A model generated the notes under the pieces. That model saw nothing but the letters and a program-made list of their open reading frames with translations, was not told the origin of the DNA and ran no database searches. A stretch of DNA of 64,000 bases from Streptomyces sp. IMTB 2501 (GTDB lineage: Bacteria; Actinomycetota; Actinomycetes; Streptomycetales; Streptomycetaceae), in the NCBI RefSeq assembly GCF_001953885.1, contig NZ_MQUS01000015.1:105692-169691 (forward strand), given 5' to 3'. The position numbers and the translations under genes were made by a program. Numbering within the stretch: the first letter of the stretch is position 1; each line of letters starts with the position of its first letter. This document shows, one piece after another, positions 7,635-15,929 of the stretch.

Positions 7635-10211
7635 ATGACCCTGACTACGACGTTTCGAGAACTCGGAATCCTCCCCGAGACCGCCGAGGCCCTGGAGGCC
7701 GTCGGCATCATCAACCCCTTCCCCATCCAGGAGATGACGCTCCCCGTCGCCCTGTCCGGCACGGATGTCATCGGCCAGGCCAAGACCGGCACCGGCAAGA
7801 CCCTCGGCTTCGGTCTGCCGCTCCTGGAGCGCGTGACCGTCCCCGCCGACGTGGAGGCCGGACGCGCCGCCCCCGAGGCCCTCACGGACGCCCCGCAGGC
7901 CCTCGTCGTCGTCCCCACGCGCGAGCTGTGCACCCAGGTCACCAACGACCTGCTGACGGCCGGCAAGGTCCGTAACGTGCGTGTGACCGCGATCTACGGC
8001 GGCCGGGCCTACGAGCCGCAGGTGGAAGCCCTGAAGAAGGGCGTCGACGTGGTCGTCGGCACCCCGGGCCGCCTGCTCGACCTCGCGGGCCAGAAGAAGC
8101 TGAGCCTGAAGCACGTCAAGTGCCTGGTCCTCGACGAGGCCGACGAGATGCTCGACCTGGGCTTCCTGCCCGACGTCGAGAAGATCATCGACATGCTGCC
8201 GGTCAAGCGCCAGACCATGCTGTTCTCGGCGACCATGCCGGGCGCGGTCATCGGCCTCGCGCGCCGCTACATGTCCCGGCCCACGCACATCCGCGCCACC
8301 GCGCCGGACGACGAGGGCGCGACGGTCGCGAACATCAAGCAGTTCGTCTACCGCGCGCACAACATGGACAAGCCGGAGATGGTCGCCCGCATCCTGCAGG
8401 CCGAGGGCCGCGGACTGGCGATGATCTTCTGCCGTACGAAGCGTACGGCTGCCGACATCGCCGAGCAGCTGCAGCGCCGCGGGTTCGCCTCCGGCGCGGT
8501 CCACGGCGACCTCGGCCAGGGCGCCCGCGAGCAGGCGCTGCGCGCCTTCCGCAATGGCAAGGTCGACGTCCTGGTCTGCACCGACGTGGCCGCGCGCGGC
8601 ATCGACGTCGAGGGCGTGACTCACGTCATCAACTACCAGTCCCCAGAGGACGAGAAGACGTACCTGCACCGGGTCGGCCGTACGGGCCGCGCGGGCGCCA
8701 AGGGTACGGCGATCACGTTCGTCGACTGGGACGACATCCCGCGCTGGCAGCTGATCAACAAGGCGCTGGAGCTGGACTTCAACGACCCGGTGGAGACGTA
8801 CTCGTCGTCCCCGCACCTGTTCTCCGACCTCGGCATCCCCGCGGGCACCAAGGGCACCCTGCCGCGCTCGGAGCGAACGCGCGCGGGTCTGCAGGCGGAG
8901 GAGCTGGAGGACCTCGGCGAGACCGGTGGCCGCGGTGCGCGCGGTCGCGGTGGCCAGGGTGGGCGCGGTGGCCGCGCCGAGTCCGGTGCCGCCCCGGCCG
9001 AGCGCGAGCGTCCGTCCCGTACGCCGCGCCGACGCCGACGCACGCGCGGTGGCACTCCGCTGGACGCCACCACCGACGCCCCGGCCGCCACGACCGCTCC
9101 GGCACCGGCGGCCGAGTCCGGCCCGGCGGAGGAGTCCTCGACGGCGCCCCGCACCCTGCGCCGCCGTCGCCGTACGCGCAGCGGGGTGTCGGCACAGCAG
9201 GTGCCGGCCCCCGAGACCACCGAGGCCGCTGCCGCTGCCGTAGAGACGGTGGACACGGTGGAGGCCCCGGTCGCGCTGGACACCCCGGAGCCGCGCCGCC
9301 GCCGCACCCGCAAGTCGGCGGAGCCGACGGTGACGGCGCCCGTGGCCGAGGCCGTGGCTGAGCCTGTGGCCGAGACGATCGTGACGGTGACGGAGACCGT
9401 GACGGCGTCCGACACCGCGACAGTGGAGGCACCGGAGGCGAAGCCGCGCCGCCGCACGCGCAAGACGACGGCACCCGCCGCGGAAACGGCCGTGGCGACG
9501 GCCGAGAACGCGGACGAGGCCGCCCCCGCGCCCAAGCCGCGCCGCACGCGCAAGGCCGCGGCAGCCGCCGAGGCCGCGGTGGACACGGCCGAAGCCACGG
9601 AAGCCAAGCCCCGCCGCACCCGCAAGACCGCAGCGGCCGCGGCGACCACCGAAGCCCCGGAAACCGAAGCGAAGCCGCGCCGTACCCGCAAGACCGCGGC
9701 AGCCGCCGAGGCCGCCGCGGACACGGCCGAGACCACGGAAGCCAAGCCCCGCCGCACCCGGAAGACGGCTGCCGGCGCCGCTGTGGACACCGCCGAGGGC
9801 GCGGAGGCCAAGCCGCGCCGCACGCGGAAGACGGCCGCGGCTGCCGAGGCCCCGGAGGCCGAGGCCAAGCCCCGCCGTACCCGCAAGACGGCCGCCGCCG
9901 CGCCGGAGCCGACCGAGGCCCCCGAAGCCGAGGCCAAGCCCCGCCGCACCCGCAAGACCGCAGCGGCCGCGGCGACCACCGAAGCCCCGGAAGCCGAGGC
10001 GAAGCCCCGTCGTACCCGGAAGACGGCCGCTGCCGTCGCCGAGGTGGACGGTGCCGCCGAGGTCGCCGCGCCCAAGGTGCGGCGAACCCGTAAGGCCGTC
10101 GCCGCGGCGGCCGGTGCGGAGATCCCGGCGCAGGCCACCGAGGAGCCGGAGGCCAAGCCGCGGCGCCGTAGCCGCAAGGCCGCGGCGGCCGTCGAGGTCA
10201 CCGAAGGCTGA
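7635..10211 (+). CDS. DEAD-box ATP-dependent RNA helicase with long Arg/Ala-rich tail
   Basis: 858 residues. Unwinds or remodels RNA using ATP; probable roles in ribosome assembly or mRNA turnover. Motifs: Q motif region FPIQ (~residue 29), Walker A AKTGTGKT (49-56), DEAD (167-170), SAT (198-200), HRVGRTGRAG (from 345). After residue ~430 comes an RGG-like stretch (GGRGARGRGGQGGRGGR) and then about 400 residues of low-complexity sequence with some 12 copies of E/P-AKPRRTRKTAAAA. Such tails are basic, disordered and RNA-binding in related proteins. The start MTLTTTFRELG matches the domain boundary, although AGAAGAGG lies very close to the ATG. A terminator follows at 10229. Confidence 0.95.
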   Translation: MTLTTTFRELGILPETAEALEAVGIINPFPIQEMTLPVALSGTDVIGQAKTGTGKTLGFGLPLLERVTVPADVEAGRAAPEALTDAPQALVVVPTRELCTQVTNDLLTAGKVRNVRVTAIYGGRAYEPQVEALKKGVDVVVGTPGRLLDLAGQKKLSLKHVKCLVLDEADEMLDLGFLPDVEKIIDMLPVKRQTMLFSATMPGAVIGLARRYMSRPTHIRATAPDDEGATVANIKQFVYRAHNMDKPEMVARILQAEGRGLAMIFCRTKRTAADIAEQLQRRGFASGAVHGDLGQGAREQALRAFRNGKVDVLVCTDVAARGIDVEGVTHVINYQSPEDEKTYLHRVGRTGRAGAKGTAITFVDWDDIPRWQLINKALELDFNDPVETYSSSPHLFSDLGIPAGTKGTLPRSERTRAGLQAEELEDLGETGGRGARGRGGQGGRGGRAESGAAPAERERPSRTPRRRRRTRGGTPLDATTDAPAATTAPAPAAESGPAEESSTAPRTLRRRRRTRSGVSAQQVPAPETTEAAAAAVETVDTVEAPVALDTPEPRRRRTRKSAEPTVTAPVAEAVAEPVAETIVTVTETVTASDTATVEAPEAKPRRRTRKTTAPAAETAVATAENADEAAPAPKPRRTRKAAAAAEAAVDTAEATEAKPRRTRKTAAAAATTEAPETEAKPRRTRKTAAAAEAAADTAETTEAKPRRTRKTAAGAAVDTAEGAEAKPRRTRKTAAAAEAPEAEAKPRRTRKTAAAAPEPTEAPEAEAKPRRTRKTAAAAATTEAPEAEAKPRRTRKTAAAVAEVDGAAEVAAPKVRRTRKAVAAAAGAEIPAQATEEPEAKPRRRSRKAAAAVEVTEG
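9290..10190 (+). repeat. KPRRTRK coding repeat array in the helicase tail
   Basis: Roughly 12 imperfect copies of a 13-25-codon unit whose core is KPRRTRK followed by a run of Ala. Spacers alternate between EAPEAEA-, DTAEGAEA- and ATTEAPEAEA-type sequence. Two segments near 9605-9665 and 9940-10010 are nearly identical at the DNA level, a sign of recent internal duplication. Confidence 0.85.
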
Positions 10212-10228
10212 TCCGGCACCCCGTCACC

Positions 10229-10263
10229 GACGGCCCGGCCCACTCCCAGTGGGCCGGGCCGTC
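10229..10263 (+). terminator. Terminator after helicase gene
   Basis: GACGGCCCGGCCCACT and AGTGGGCCGGGCCGTC form a 16-bp perfect stem around a 3-nt loop, 18 nt after the helicase stop codon. Confidence 0.85.
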
Positions 10264-10390
10264 GCACGTCCGGCCCACGATCGGGCCGGCAGCACGCGGA
10301 GGGCCCGACACGGCCCGCGTCCCCGCCGCGCCCACCGCGACCGCCCGGGCCGCCTCCCTGCCGTCCTCCGCCGCCCGATAACCTCTCCCC

Positions 10391-11272
10391 ATGAGCAGGC
10401 CCGCCACCTTTGTCCCGCCGCCCGGTGCCCGTGCGTACTCCTTGCGGAGCGCGCGTGGGGAGTTCGCCGTCATCGACTCTCCCGTGGCCGACGGGGTCGA
10501 GGCGCGGGGCGTCGCGCTGTTGCTGCCGGGGTTCACCGGGAGCAAGGAGGACTTCAATCCGCTGCATGTGCCGCTCGCGCGGCGCGGGTACCGGACCGTG
10601 GCGGTCGACGGACGCGGGCAGTACGAGTCGGACGGGCCCGCGACCGACGAATCCGCCTACGCGCAGCATGAGTTGGCGCGGGACGTGCTGGCGCAGGCCG
10701 AGGCGCTCGGGGAGCCGGTGCATCTGCTGGGCCACTCCCTCGGCGGGCAGATCTCGCGCGCTGCCGTACTGCTCGACCACGCGCCCTTTCGCTCGCTGAC
10801 CCTCATGGCCTCCGGACCCGGGCAGATCTCGGAGCCCCAGCAGCAGCGCGTGAAGCTGCTGCAGGACGCGCTGGCGGTGATGAGCATGGCGGAGGTGTGG
10901 GACGCGATGCGGGCGATGGAGACGCCCGAGGAGACCGAGACGGCGGCGCTCGACGGCGGTCTCGACGACCGGGACGACCTACGGCGCCGCTGGCTGGGCA
11001 CCAAGCCCGCCCAGCTCCTGGCCACCGGACGCCAGTTGTGCACGGAACCGGACCGCGTCGCGGAACTGGCCGCCGTACCGCTGCCGTTCCACGTCCTGTC
11101 GGGCGCGCGTGACGACACCTGGCCGTTGTCCCTGCTGGACGACATGGCGGTACGACTGACCGCACGGCGGACGGTGATCGAGGACGCCGTGCACTCCCCC
11201 AACACCGACCAGCCCCTGCCCACGGCCCGCGCGATCGCCGACTTCTGGGACCAAGCCACCGCGGAGCGCTAG
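10391..11272 (+). CDS. Alpha/beta hydrolase
   Basis: 293 residues. An alpha/beta-hydrolase with LLLPGFTGSKEDF (oxyanion region), nucleophile elbow GHSLGG (~residue 119), acid in LSGARDDTWP and a late His in EDAVHSPNTDQP. No signal peptide. Substrate unknown. ATG at 10391. It converges with the NYN-domain gene: the two stop codons overlap within one CTAG at 11269-11272, so the coding regions share 4 bp. Confidence 0.9.
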   Translation: MSRPATFVPPPGARAYSLRSARGEFAVIDSPVADGVEARGVALLLPGFTGSKEDFNPLHVPLARRGYRTVAVDGRGQYESDGPATDESAYAQHELARDVLAQAEALGEPVHLLGHSLGGQISRAAVLLDHAPFRSLTLMASGPGQISEPQQQRVKLLQDALAVMSMAEVWDAMRAMETPEETETAALDGGLDDRDDLRRRWLGTKPAQLLATGRQLCTEPDRVAELAAVPLPFHVLSGARDDTWPLSLLDDMAVRLTARRTVIEDAVHSPNTDQPLPTARAIADFWDQATAER

Positions 11273-12165
11273 TACTGACCCTGCAAGTGCCCCCAGAAGC
11301 CGTCCCTGAGGGCTCGGCGGAGGTCCGCCTGGCCGCGCAGGGAGTACTGGAGCAGGCCCTCGGCCTCGACCAGCAGGTCCTGGTCGACGGAGCCGGGGAG
11401 GTAGGGGTGGCCGGGCAGGAGGTCGGCCAGGGCCTCGCGGCCCCGGGCGGCCAGCCATTTCGCCGCGATCTGGGCGCCGACGAAGCGGACGTCCTCGCGG
11501 GTGGGACGGGTGCCGGTGGCGGCCTCGTAGGCGGCGGACGTGCGGCGGGAGACGTACGGCTTGAAGAAGTCGAGGTCGAGGGTGCGCTGGCTGTCGACCT
11601 CCCAGAGCAGCGGCTCCGCCTGGTTACGGCCGTCGGGGGCCTCGATGCCCCAGAGGTGGACCCGGGCGCCGTACCCCTGCGCCGCCTCGACCGCCGAGAC
11701 CAGGTCCTCGTCGCCGCCGAGGAGTGCCGCGTCGCTGATGGCGCGATGGCGGGCCAGGGACTCCAGGTCGGAGCGGATCAGTGAATCGACGCCCTTCTGC
11801 TGGTTGTTGGCGTTGAGGTTGCCCAGGCGGACCTTGACGTCGGGCAGTTCGGCGATGGTCTGCTGCTCGGCGGTGTGGATGCGACGGCGGGCGCCGTCGT
11901 ACCAGTAGACGCGCAGCAGACGGCTGTCCGCGAAGACCGAGCGGGCCCGGTCGATGAGGGCCTCGATCAGCCCCTCGGCGTCGAGGTCGAAGGCCCGCCG
12001 GTCCTCGGTCCCGGCGACCAGCCGGCCGGCGGCCGCGTACAGATACCCCGCGTCGACGAAGATCGCGTGGGTGGAGGGCGTCTTCGCCACCTCGGCGAGC
12101 ATGCGTTCCAGCAGCTCGTTCGTGCGGTCGATGCGGGCGCCCAGGGCCGCCAGGTCGTCGTTCAT
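11269..12165 (-). CDS. NYN-domain (PIN-like) protein, possible RNase
   Basis: 298 residues from ATG 12165. An N-terminal helical stretch (IDRTNELLERMLAEVAK) leads into an NYN/PIN-like fold: HAIFVDAGYLYAAAGRL gives the first acidic residue, KGVDSLIRSDLESLA the second acidic cluster, and ALLGGDEDLVSAVEAA the GDxD motif. These acids coordinate metal in PIN-type RNases, so an endoribonuclease role is likely, but the target is unknown. Start choice is uncertain: GGAGGTG lies too close to 12165, and another ATG at 12174 is in frame. Divergent from the 50-residue protein at 12383. Confidence 0.85.
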   Translation of the reverse strand: MNDDLAALGARIDRTNELLERMLAEVAKTPSTHAIFVDAGYLYAAAGRLVAGTEDRRAFDLDAEGLIEALIDRARSVFADSRLLRVYWYDGARRRIHTAEQQTIAELPDVKVRLGNLNANNQQKGVDSLIRSDLESLARHRAISDAALLGGDEDLVSAVEAAQGYGARVHLWGIEAPDGRNQAEPLLWEVDSQRTLDLDFFKPYVSRRTSAAYEAATGTRPTREDVRFVGAQIAAKWLAARGREALADLLPGHPYLPGSVDQDLLVEAEGLLQYSLRGQADLRRALRDGFWGHLQGQY

Positions 12166-12230
12166 CACCTCCATTGTCCCGGTGGTCACACTGCGGACAC
12201 AACTGGTCCCGGTCGGTCCCGCCCAAGGTG

Positions 12231-12242
12231 CCGACCGGTCGG
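12231..12242. promoter_or_regulatory. CCGACCGGTCGG palindrome, TetR-operator-like
   Basis: A perfect 12-bp palindrome (extending to GCCGACCGGTCGGT) in the divergent intergenic region between the NYN gene and the small TTG-start gene. ACCGACCGGTCGGT-like sites are bound by several TetR-family repressors in actinobacteria. No TetR gene is adjacent. The same intergenic region has an A/T-rich patch (12245-12275) that probably contains promoter elements. Confidence 0.35.
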
Positions 12243-12382
12243 TAATTAGACGTTCGAAAAATTTCTTTAGCGTAGGGAATGTTTGTAACGTGCAGCGCGT
12301 TGACTCAGTACGACGCCACAGAGACGAGGTGTCACACCAAGTAGTTCTCCGCAGGAGGATGACCAGACGAAGGGAGAAGCCC

Positions 12383-12535
12383 TTGCGCTTCGAAATCATG
12401 CGACTCGACGAGACCGACGGCACCGCCGTGGACAGCACCGTCGTGGACGCCGCCTCCGTCAACCGGATCGTTCAGCAGGCCGCCGCCATCGGACAGCGCC
12501 TGTGGATCCGCCCGGCCGAGACCAAGGCCTCGTAA
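12383..12535 (+). CDS. Small 50-residue conserved-type protein, TTG start
   Basis: 50 residues: MRFEIMRLDETDGTAVDS followed by TVVDAASVNRIVQQAAAIGQ and RLWIRPAETKAS. The initiator is TTG at 12383, with GGGAG 6 nt upstream; there is no ATG or GTG in frame that would keep the RFEIMRLD strand. The layout, beta strand - helix (VNRIVQQAAAIGQ) - beta strand (RLWIRPA), looks like a compact folded mini-protein. Function unknown. A terminator at 12566-12603 follows. Confidence 0.7.
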   Translation: MRFEIMRLDETDGTAVDSTVVDAASVNRIVQQAAAIGQRLWIRPAETKAS

Positions 12536-12565
12536 CGCTCACGCGTAGCGCGCCACTCAAGCTTT

Positions 12566-12603
12566 CCGGGGGAGCCGAGCCGACTGGGGCTCAGCTCCCC
12601 CGG
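12566..12603. terminator. Bidirectional terminator
   Basis: CCGGGGGAGCCGAGCC pairs with GGGCTCAGCTCCCCCGG around a short loop, with one mismatch. It serves the small gene ending at 12535 and overlaps the 3' end of marC (stop at 12591), so it can act on both converging transcripts. Confidence 0.75.
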
Positions 12604-13196
12604 ATCACCTGAGTGATCCCGTTGATGATCTGCTGCACGGCGATCGCGGAGAGCATCATGCCCGCGAGCCGCGTCACCAGCACCACACCGCCGTCCTTGA
12701 TGACCCGGATGATCAGCAGCGAGTAACGCATCACCAGCCACAGCACGACATGGATCGCGAGGATCGCGGACCACACCGAGATCTGCGCGGACACGCTGCC
12801 GGCCTTCTGCACGGCCAGGATCACGGACACGATCGCACCGGGCCCGGCCAGCAGCGGCATGCCCAGGGGGACGAGCGCGACGTTCACATCCTTGGTCTGC
12901 TTGGGCTCATCGGTCTTGCCGGTGAGCAGGTCCAGCGCGATCAGCAGAAGCAGCAGACCGCCCGAGATCATCAGCGCGGGGACGGAGACGTGCAGATAGT
13001 CGAGGATCCGGTGCCCCAGGACGCCGAACGTGGCGATGACGCCGCCCGCCACGCACACGGCCTGGAAGGCCATGCGCCGCTGCACCTTGGCCGGACGGCC
13101 GGCGGTGAGGGCGAGGAAGATCGGGGTGATCCCGGGGGGATCCATGATGACGAAAAGGGTCAGGAACAGAGAGCCGAAGACGGCGACGTCGAACAT
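12591..13196 (-). CDS. MarC family integral membrane protein
   Basis: 201 residues with six predicted membrane segments, starting FGSLFLTLFVIMDPPGITPIFLAL. The MDPPG motif after helix 1 and MPLLAGPGAIVSVILA before helix 4 are the paired re-entrant motifs of the MarC/NAAT family. Some family members were called antibiotic-resistance genes, later disputed; an actual substrate is unknown. It lies 59 bp downstream of the PHP phosphoesterase gene in the same direction and may be co-transcribed. Confidence 0.92.
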   Translation of the reverse strand: MFDVAVFGSLFLTLFVIMDPPGITPIFLALTAGRPAKVQRRMAFQAVCVAGGVIATFGVLGHRILDYLHVSVPALMISGGLLLLLIALDLLTGKTDEPKQTKDVNVALVPLGMPLLAGPGAIVSVILAVQKAGSVSAQISVWSAILAIHVVLWLVMRYSLLIIRVIKDGGVVLVTRLAGMMLSAIAVQQIINGITQVIRGS

Positions 13197-13255
13197 GGTT
13201 GTTCAGCAGGCCTTGCAGGAAGAGGTGGGTACGGGCTGGGTGAGGCGGTCCGGCC

Positions 13256-14113
13256 TCAGGCTCCGCCGGTGCCCGGGACGGGGAACGCCCCGGTGGCCCG
13301 CCGCGTGATCTCCCCGTACACCTCGGGGTCGGTCGTGTACGCGCCCAGGGACACGGTCTTGCGGCTGCCGTGGTAGTCCGAGGAGCCCGTGACCAGCAGA
13401 TCCAGTTCCTTGGCCAGGCCCCGCAGCCGGTCGCGCGCGTCGGCGTCGTGATCCATGTGATCGACCTCGATGCCGTCCAGGCCGGCCTCGGCCATCTCCG
13501 CGATCCGGGACTCCGGGACCGTACGACCGCGCTTGGCGGCGGCCGGGTGCGCGAACACGCAGACTCCGCCCGCGCTCTTGACCAGCCGGATCGCCTCGAA
13601 GGGGTCGGTCTCGTGTTTCTCCACGTAGGCCCGGCCGCCGTCGGCCAGCCAGTCCTCGGTGAACGCGTCGCTCACGGTCGGTACGACGCCCAGCTCGACC
13701 AGCGCGGTCGCGACATGCGGACGCCCCACGGAACCGCCGGCGGCTATCCGCTCGACCTGCTCCCAGGTGACCGGCACGTCCAGCGCGTTCAGCTTGGCGA
13801 TCATGGCCTGGGCCCGCGGCACCCGGTCGTCCCGGACCAGCTCGCGCTCGGCGAGCAGAGCGGGCTCCTCGGGGTCGAAGAGGTAGGCCAGCAGATGCAT
13901 GGAGACGCCGTCGACACGGCAGGACAGCTCGGCGCCGGTGACCAGCGTGAGCCCCTCGGGCAGCGCGGCGATCGCCTCGGCATACCCACGGGTGGTGTCG
14001 TGATCGGTCAGCGCTACGACGTCCAGCCCGGCGGCGGCAGCATTGCGCACCAGCTCGGCGGGGGTGTCCGTACCGTCGGAGGCCGTGGAGTGACAGTGCA
14101 GATCGATGCGCAC
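13256..14113 (-). CDS. PHP-domain metal-dependent phosphoesterase
   Basis: 285 residues. Start GTG 14113 (MRIDLHCHSTASDG) is chosen because GGAG precedes it by 5 nt. PHP motifs: HCH (His6, His8), ALTDHDT (~residues 34-40), GAELSC, VCVFAHPAA, and SSDYHGS near the C-terminus, all metal ligands of the family. Relatives include 3',5'-nucleoside bisphosphate phosphatases (YciV/RnmB-like), so a role in clearing pAp or 5'-trimming RNA is possible. Upstream of marC. Confidence 0.9.
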   Translation of the reverse strand: MRIDLHCHSTASDGTDTPAELVRNAAAAGLDVVALTDHDTTRGYAEAIAALPEGLTLVTGAELSCRVDGVSMHLLAYLFDPEEPALLAERELVRDDRVPRAQAMIAKLNALDVPVTWEQVERIAAGGSVGRPHVATALVELGVVPTVSDAFTEDWLADGGRAYVEKHETDPFEAIRLVKSAGGVCVFAHPAAAKRGRTVPESRIAEMAEAGLDGIEVDHMDHDADARDRLRGLAKELDLLVTGSSDYHGSRKTVSLGAYTTDPEVYGEITRRATGAFPVPGTGGA

Positions 14114-14326
14114 GCGAACTCCAGACGGTGGCGACACGGAAGGGGACACCTAAGGATAGCGGTGTTTCCCACCCTCCTTGTCACACCCGAACCCACTGAG
14201 CACCCCCTACCGCAACCCGCCCAGGGGCGCGAGGCCGTAGGTGATACGCGGCTCCGCCGCGTGGGCGCGGGCAGCCGGAACGAACCCGCGGCCGCCGACA
14301 CGACGGAACCCGGCACCCCGCGGGCG

Positions 14327-14968
14327 CTACGGCCGAAGCAAGCGCGGCGACAACGCCCCGCACGGCACCAGATCCAGCTCCGCCCCGGCGTCCCGCAGAT
14401 CCGTCAGGACCAGCTCGTCATACATGAGCAGGCCCGACTGCTCGGGCCACATCACCGCCCAGAGCCACATCCCGAGCGCCTCGCCGGCGAAGACCGCACG
14501 GTCGTCGGGGGTGCGGTAGACATGCCAGAGCGGGGTCGGGCGGCCGGCGGCGAGGACCTTGGCCTGGGGCGGCTTCTCGATGTTCATGTACGGCCCCGGG
14601 TCGGGTCCGTCGATGCCCGCGTACCGCGCGCCGAGGCCGACGCCGAGTTCCTCGGCGACCAGGATGAGTTCACCGGGGCCGCCGAGCGGGCCGGGCCCGG
14701 AGCAGGCGACGGCGGTCGCACGGCCACCGCTGCGGTCGTCGCCCGCGTAGGCCACTCCCGTGAAGAGCCAGCCGACCGGCAGCGGCCAGGGCATCCACAC
14801 CGGTACGTGGGTGCGGTGCACCACGGCACCGAGGGCTTCGACGCTGGGCGGGATCACGGCCTGCAGCGGATACACCGTGCCGTGCACGTCGCACTGCCAC
14901 GAATCGGCGAAGAGACCGGGCGCCCTGACCCGGCCACCGCACCTCGGGCAACTGGGTTCGCCCCTCAT
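14327..14968 (-). CDS. DUF6758-type protein with N-terminal zinc ribbon
   Basis: 213 residues. CPRCGGRV (residues 7-14) with a later WQCDVHG makes a short zinc-ribbon-like N-terminus. The remainder is a conserved-looking domain with VWMPWPLPVGWLFTGVAYAGDD, an ILVAEELGVGLGARYAG core and a C-terminal AELDLVPCGALSPRLLRP. No membrane segment. It matches the annotation DUF6758 as I remember it; function unknown. ATG at 14968. Confidence 0.8.
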   Translation of the reverse strand: MRGEPSCPRCGGRVRAPGLFADSWQCDVHGTVYPLQAVIPPSVEALGAVVHRTHVPVWMPWPLPVGWLFTGVAYAGDDRSGGRATAVACSGPGPLGGPGELILVAEELGVGLGARYAGIDGPDPGPYMNIEKPPQAKVLAAGRPTPLWHVYRTPDDRAVFAGEALGMWLWAVMWPEQSGLLMYDELVLTDLRDAGAELDLVPCGALSPRLLRP

Positions 14969-15097
14969 AGGGCTCCACGGTCCTACCCCTGCTCGTCCAC
15001 GTCAAGGACGATCACCCGTCCGGACGGAACCCCCGACCGCGCCGAAGCGCATGCACATTGCACCTATTGGCCGAACCGGCTCATTCGGGGAGAACGC

Positions 15098-15268
15098 ATG
15101 GATCTTCCGGGACAGCCCAAGGCGGTCGGGGCCACGGCCGGCGGCCGCCGTCGCGATGCCGCCGGCCGGCTCGTGGCCGCCGTACGGCGCAGGGCCCTCA
15201 CACACGACATGGAGGGGCTGGAGTCGAAGCACGCCGCCGAGGACCGCGTCGGCGCCCTTGCCAACTGA
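15098..15268 (+). CDS. Small basic protein, unknown
   Basis: 56 residues, MDLPGQPKAVGATAGGRRR to DRVGALAN, rich in Arg and Ala. ATG at 15098 follows GGGGAG at 15087-15092. An RRRALTHDMEGLESKHAAEDRV helix is likely. No family recognised. It sits alone between two minus-strand genes, so it has its own promoter or is not expressed. Confidence 0.5.
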   Translation: MDLPGQPKAVGATAGGRRRDAAGRLVAAVRRRALTHDMEGLESKHAAEDRVGALAN

Positions 15269-15344
15269 CCGATCGCGGCCGGGGTTTGGTGAGCTTGCTC
15301 ACGTCCGTGCTCGCCCGGCGCTCGCCCCGCGGTCAGTCCAGCGG

Positions 15345-15929
15345 TCAGTCCAGCGGGACGGACTTGCGGGCGGGATCCCTCAGGTCCGTTCCGTTCGCGA
15401 GCCAGCGCTCCTGGAGGGCCTGGGCGCCGTGCACCCGCTTCCAGGCGGCCTCGTTCGGGGTCATCGGCAGCAGCGGCAGGAACCGTACGGGCTCCATCGG
15501 GTCGTCCAGCTCCAGGTCCTCGACCAGGCCGCCGGGCTCGCCCACCAGGACCGAGCTGAAGGGTGCGCCGGGCCACAGCGGGTCACCTACGTCCAAGGAG
15601 GCGCCGGGTGTCACGATCAGGCCCTCCACCTGCGGGGAAGCGGCCAGTACGGCGAGCGGACGGAGCACCTTGTCGGTGTCGGCGAGGCCCGCGCGGACGG
15701 ACAGGACCAGCTCGGCACGGGGACCCTTGACCGGGTCGGCGAGCACCGCGGTGGGGTCCGCCATGGGGTGCGCGGACATGCCGAGGGTGGCGTACCGCAG
15801 GACGTCCCCCTCCTGGAACCGGAGCACCTCGATGCGGTCCGTGCCGAGGAAGGTGACGGCGGCGCGCGCGTCCGGTGCGCCCAGCGCGGTGGTCAACCGT
15901 GCCTCGACCAGAGGAAGAACATCAACCAT
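15345..15929 (-). CDS. Suppressor-of-fused (SUFU) domain protein
   Basis: 194 residues from ATG 15929 (MVDVLPLVEARL). The whole protein is a SUFU-like domain: RAAVTFLGTDRIEVLRFQEGD, RYATLGMSAHPM, RAELVLSVRAGLADTDKVLRPLAVLAASPQVEG, LPLLPMTPNEAAWKRVHGAQALQERW. In bacteria these are often linked to immunity or polymorphic-toxin loci, but here there is no toxin-like neighbour and the gene looks like core chromosome. A TTG start 33 bp upstream is possible. Confidence 0.85.
   Translation of the reverse strand: MVDVLPLVEARLTTALGAPDARAAVTFLGTDRIEVLRFQEGDVLRYATLGMSAHPMADPTAVLADPVKGPRAELVLSVRAGLADTDKVLRPLAVLAASPQVEGLIVTPGASLDVGDPLWPGAPFSSVLVGEPGGLVEDLELDDPMEPVRFLPLLPMTPNEAAWKRVHGAQALQERWLANGTDLRDPARKSVPLD

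Noticed and set aside
9290..10190. CRISPR-like array
   Set aside because: Repeats are in frame, imperfect and code for KPRRTRK; no fixed spacers and no cas genes.
8633..10780. 715-codon open frame antisense to the DEAD-box helicase
   Set aside because: Low-complexity Ala/Val/Ser-Arg repeats that mirror the KPRRTRK coding array; no domain.
15345..15929. SUFU protein as part of a toxin-immunity system
   Set aside because: No toxin, Rhs/YD-repeat or secretion gene is adjacent; the neighbours are core chromosomal genes.
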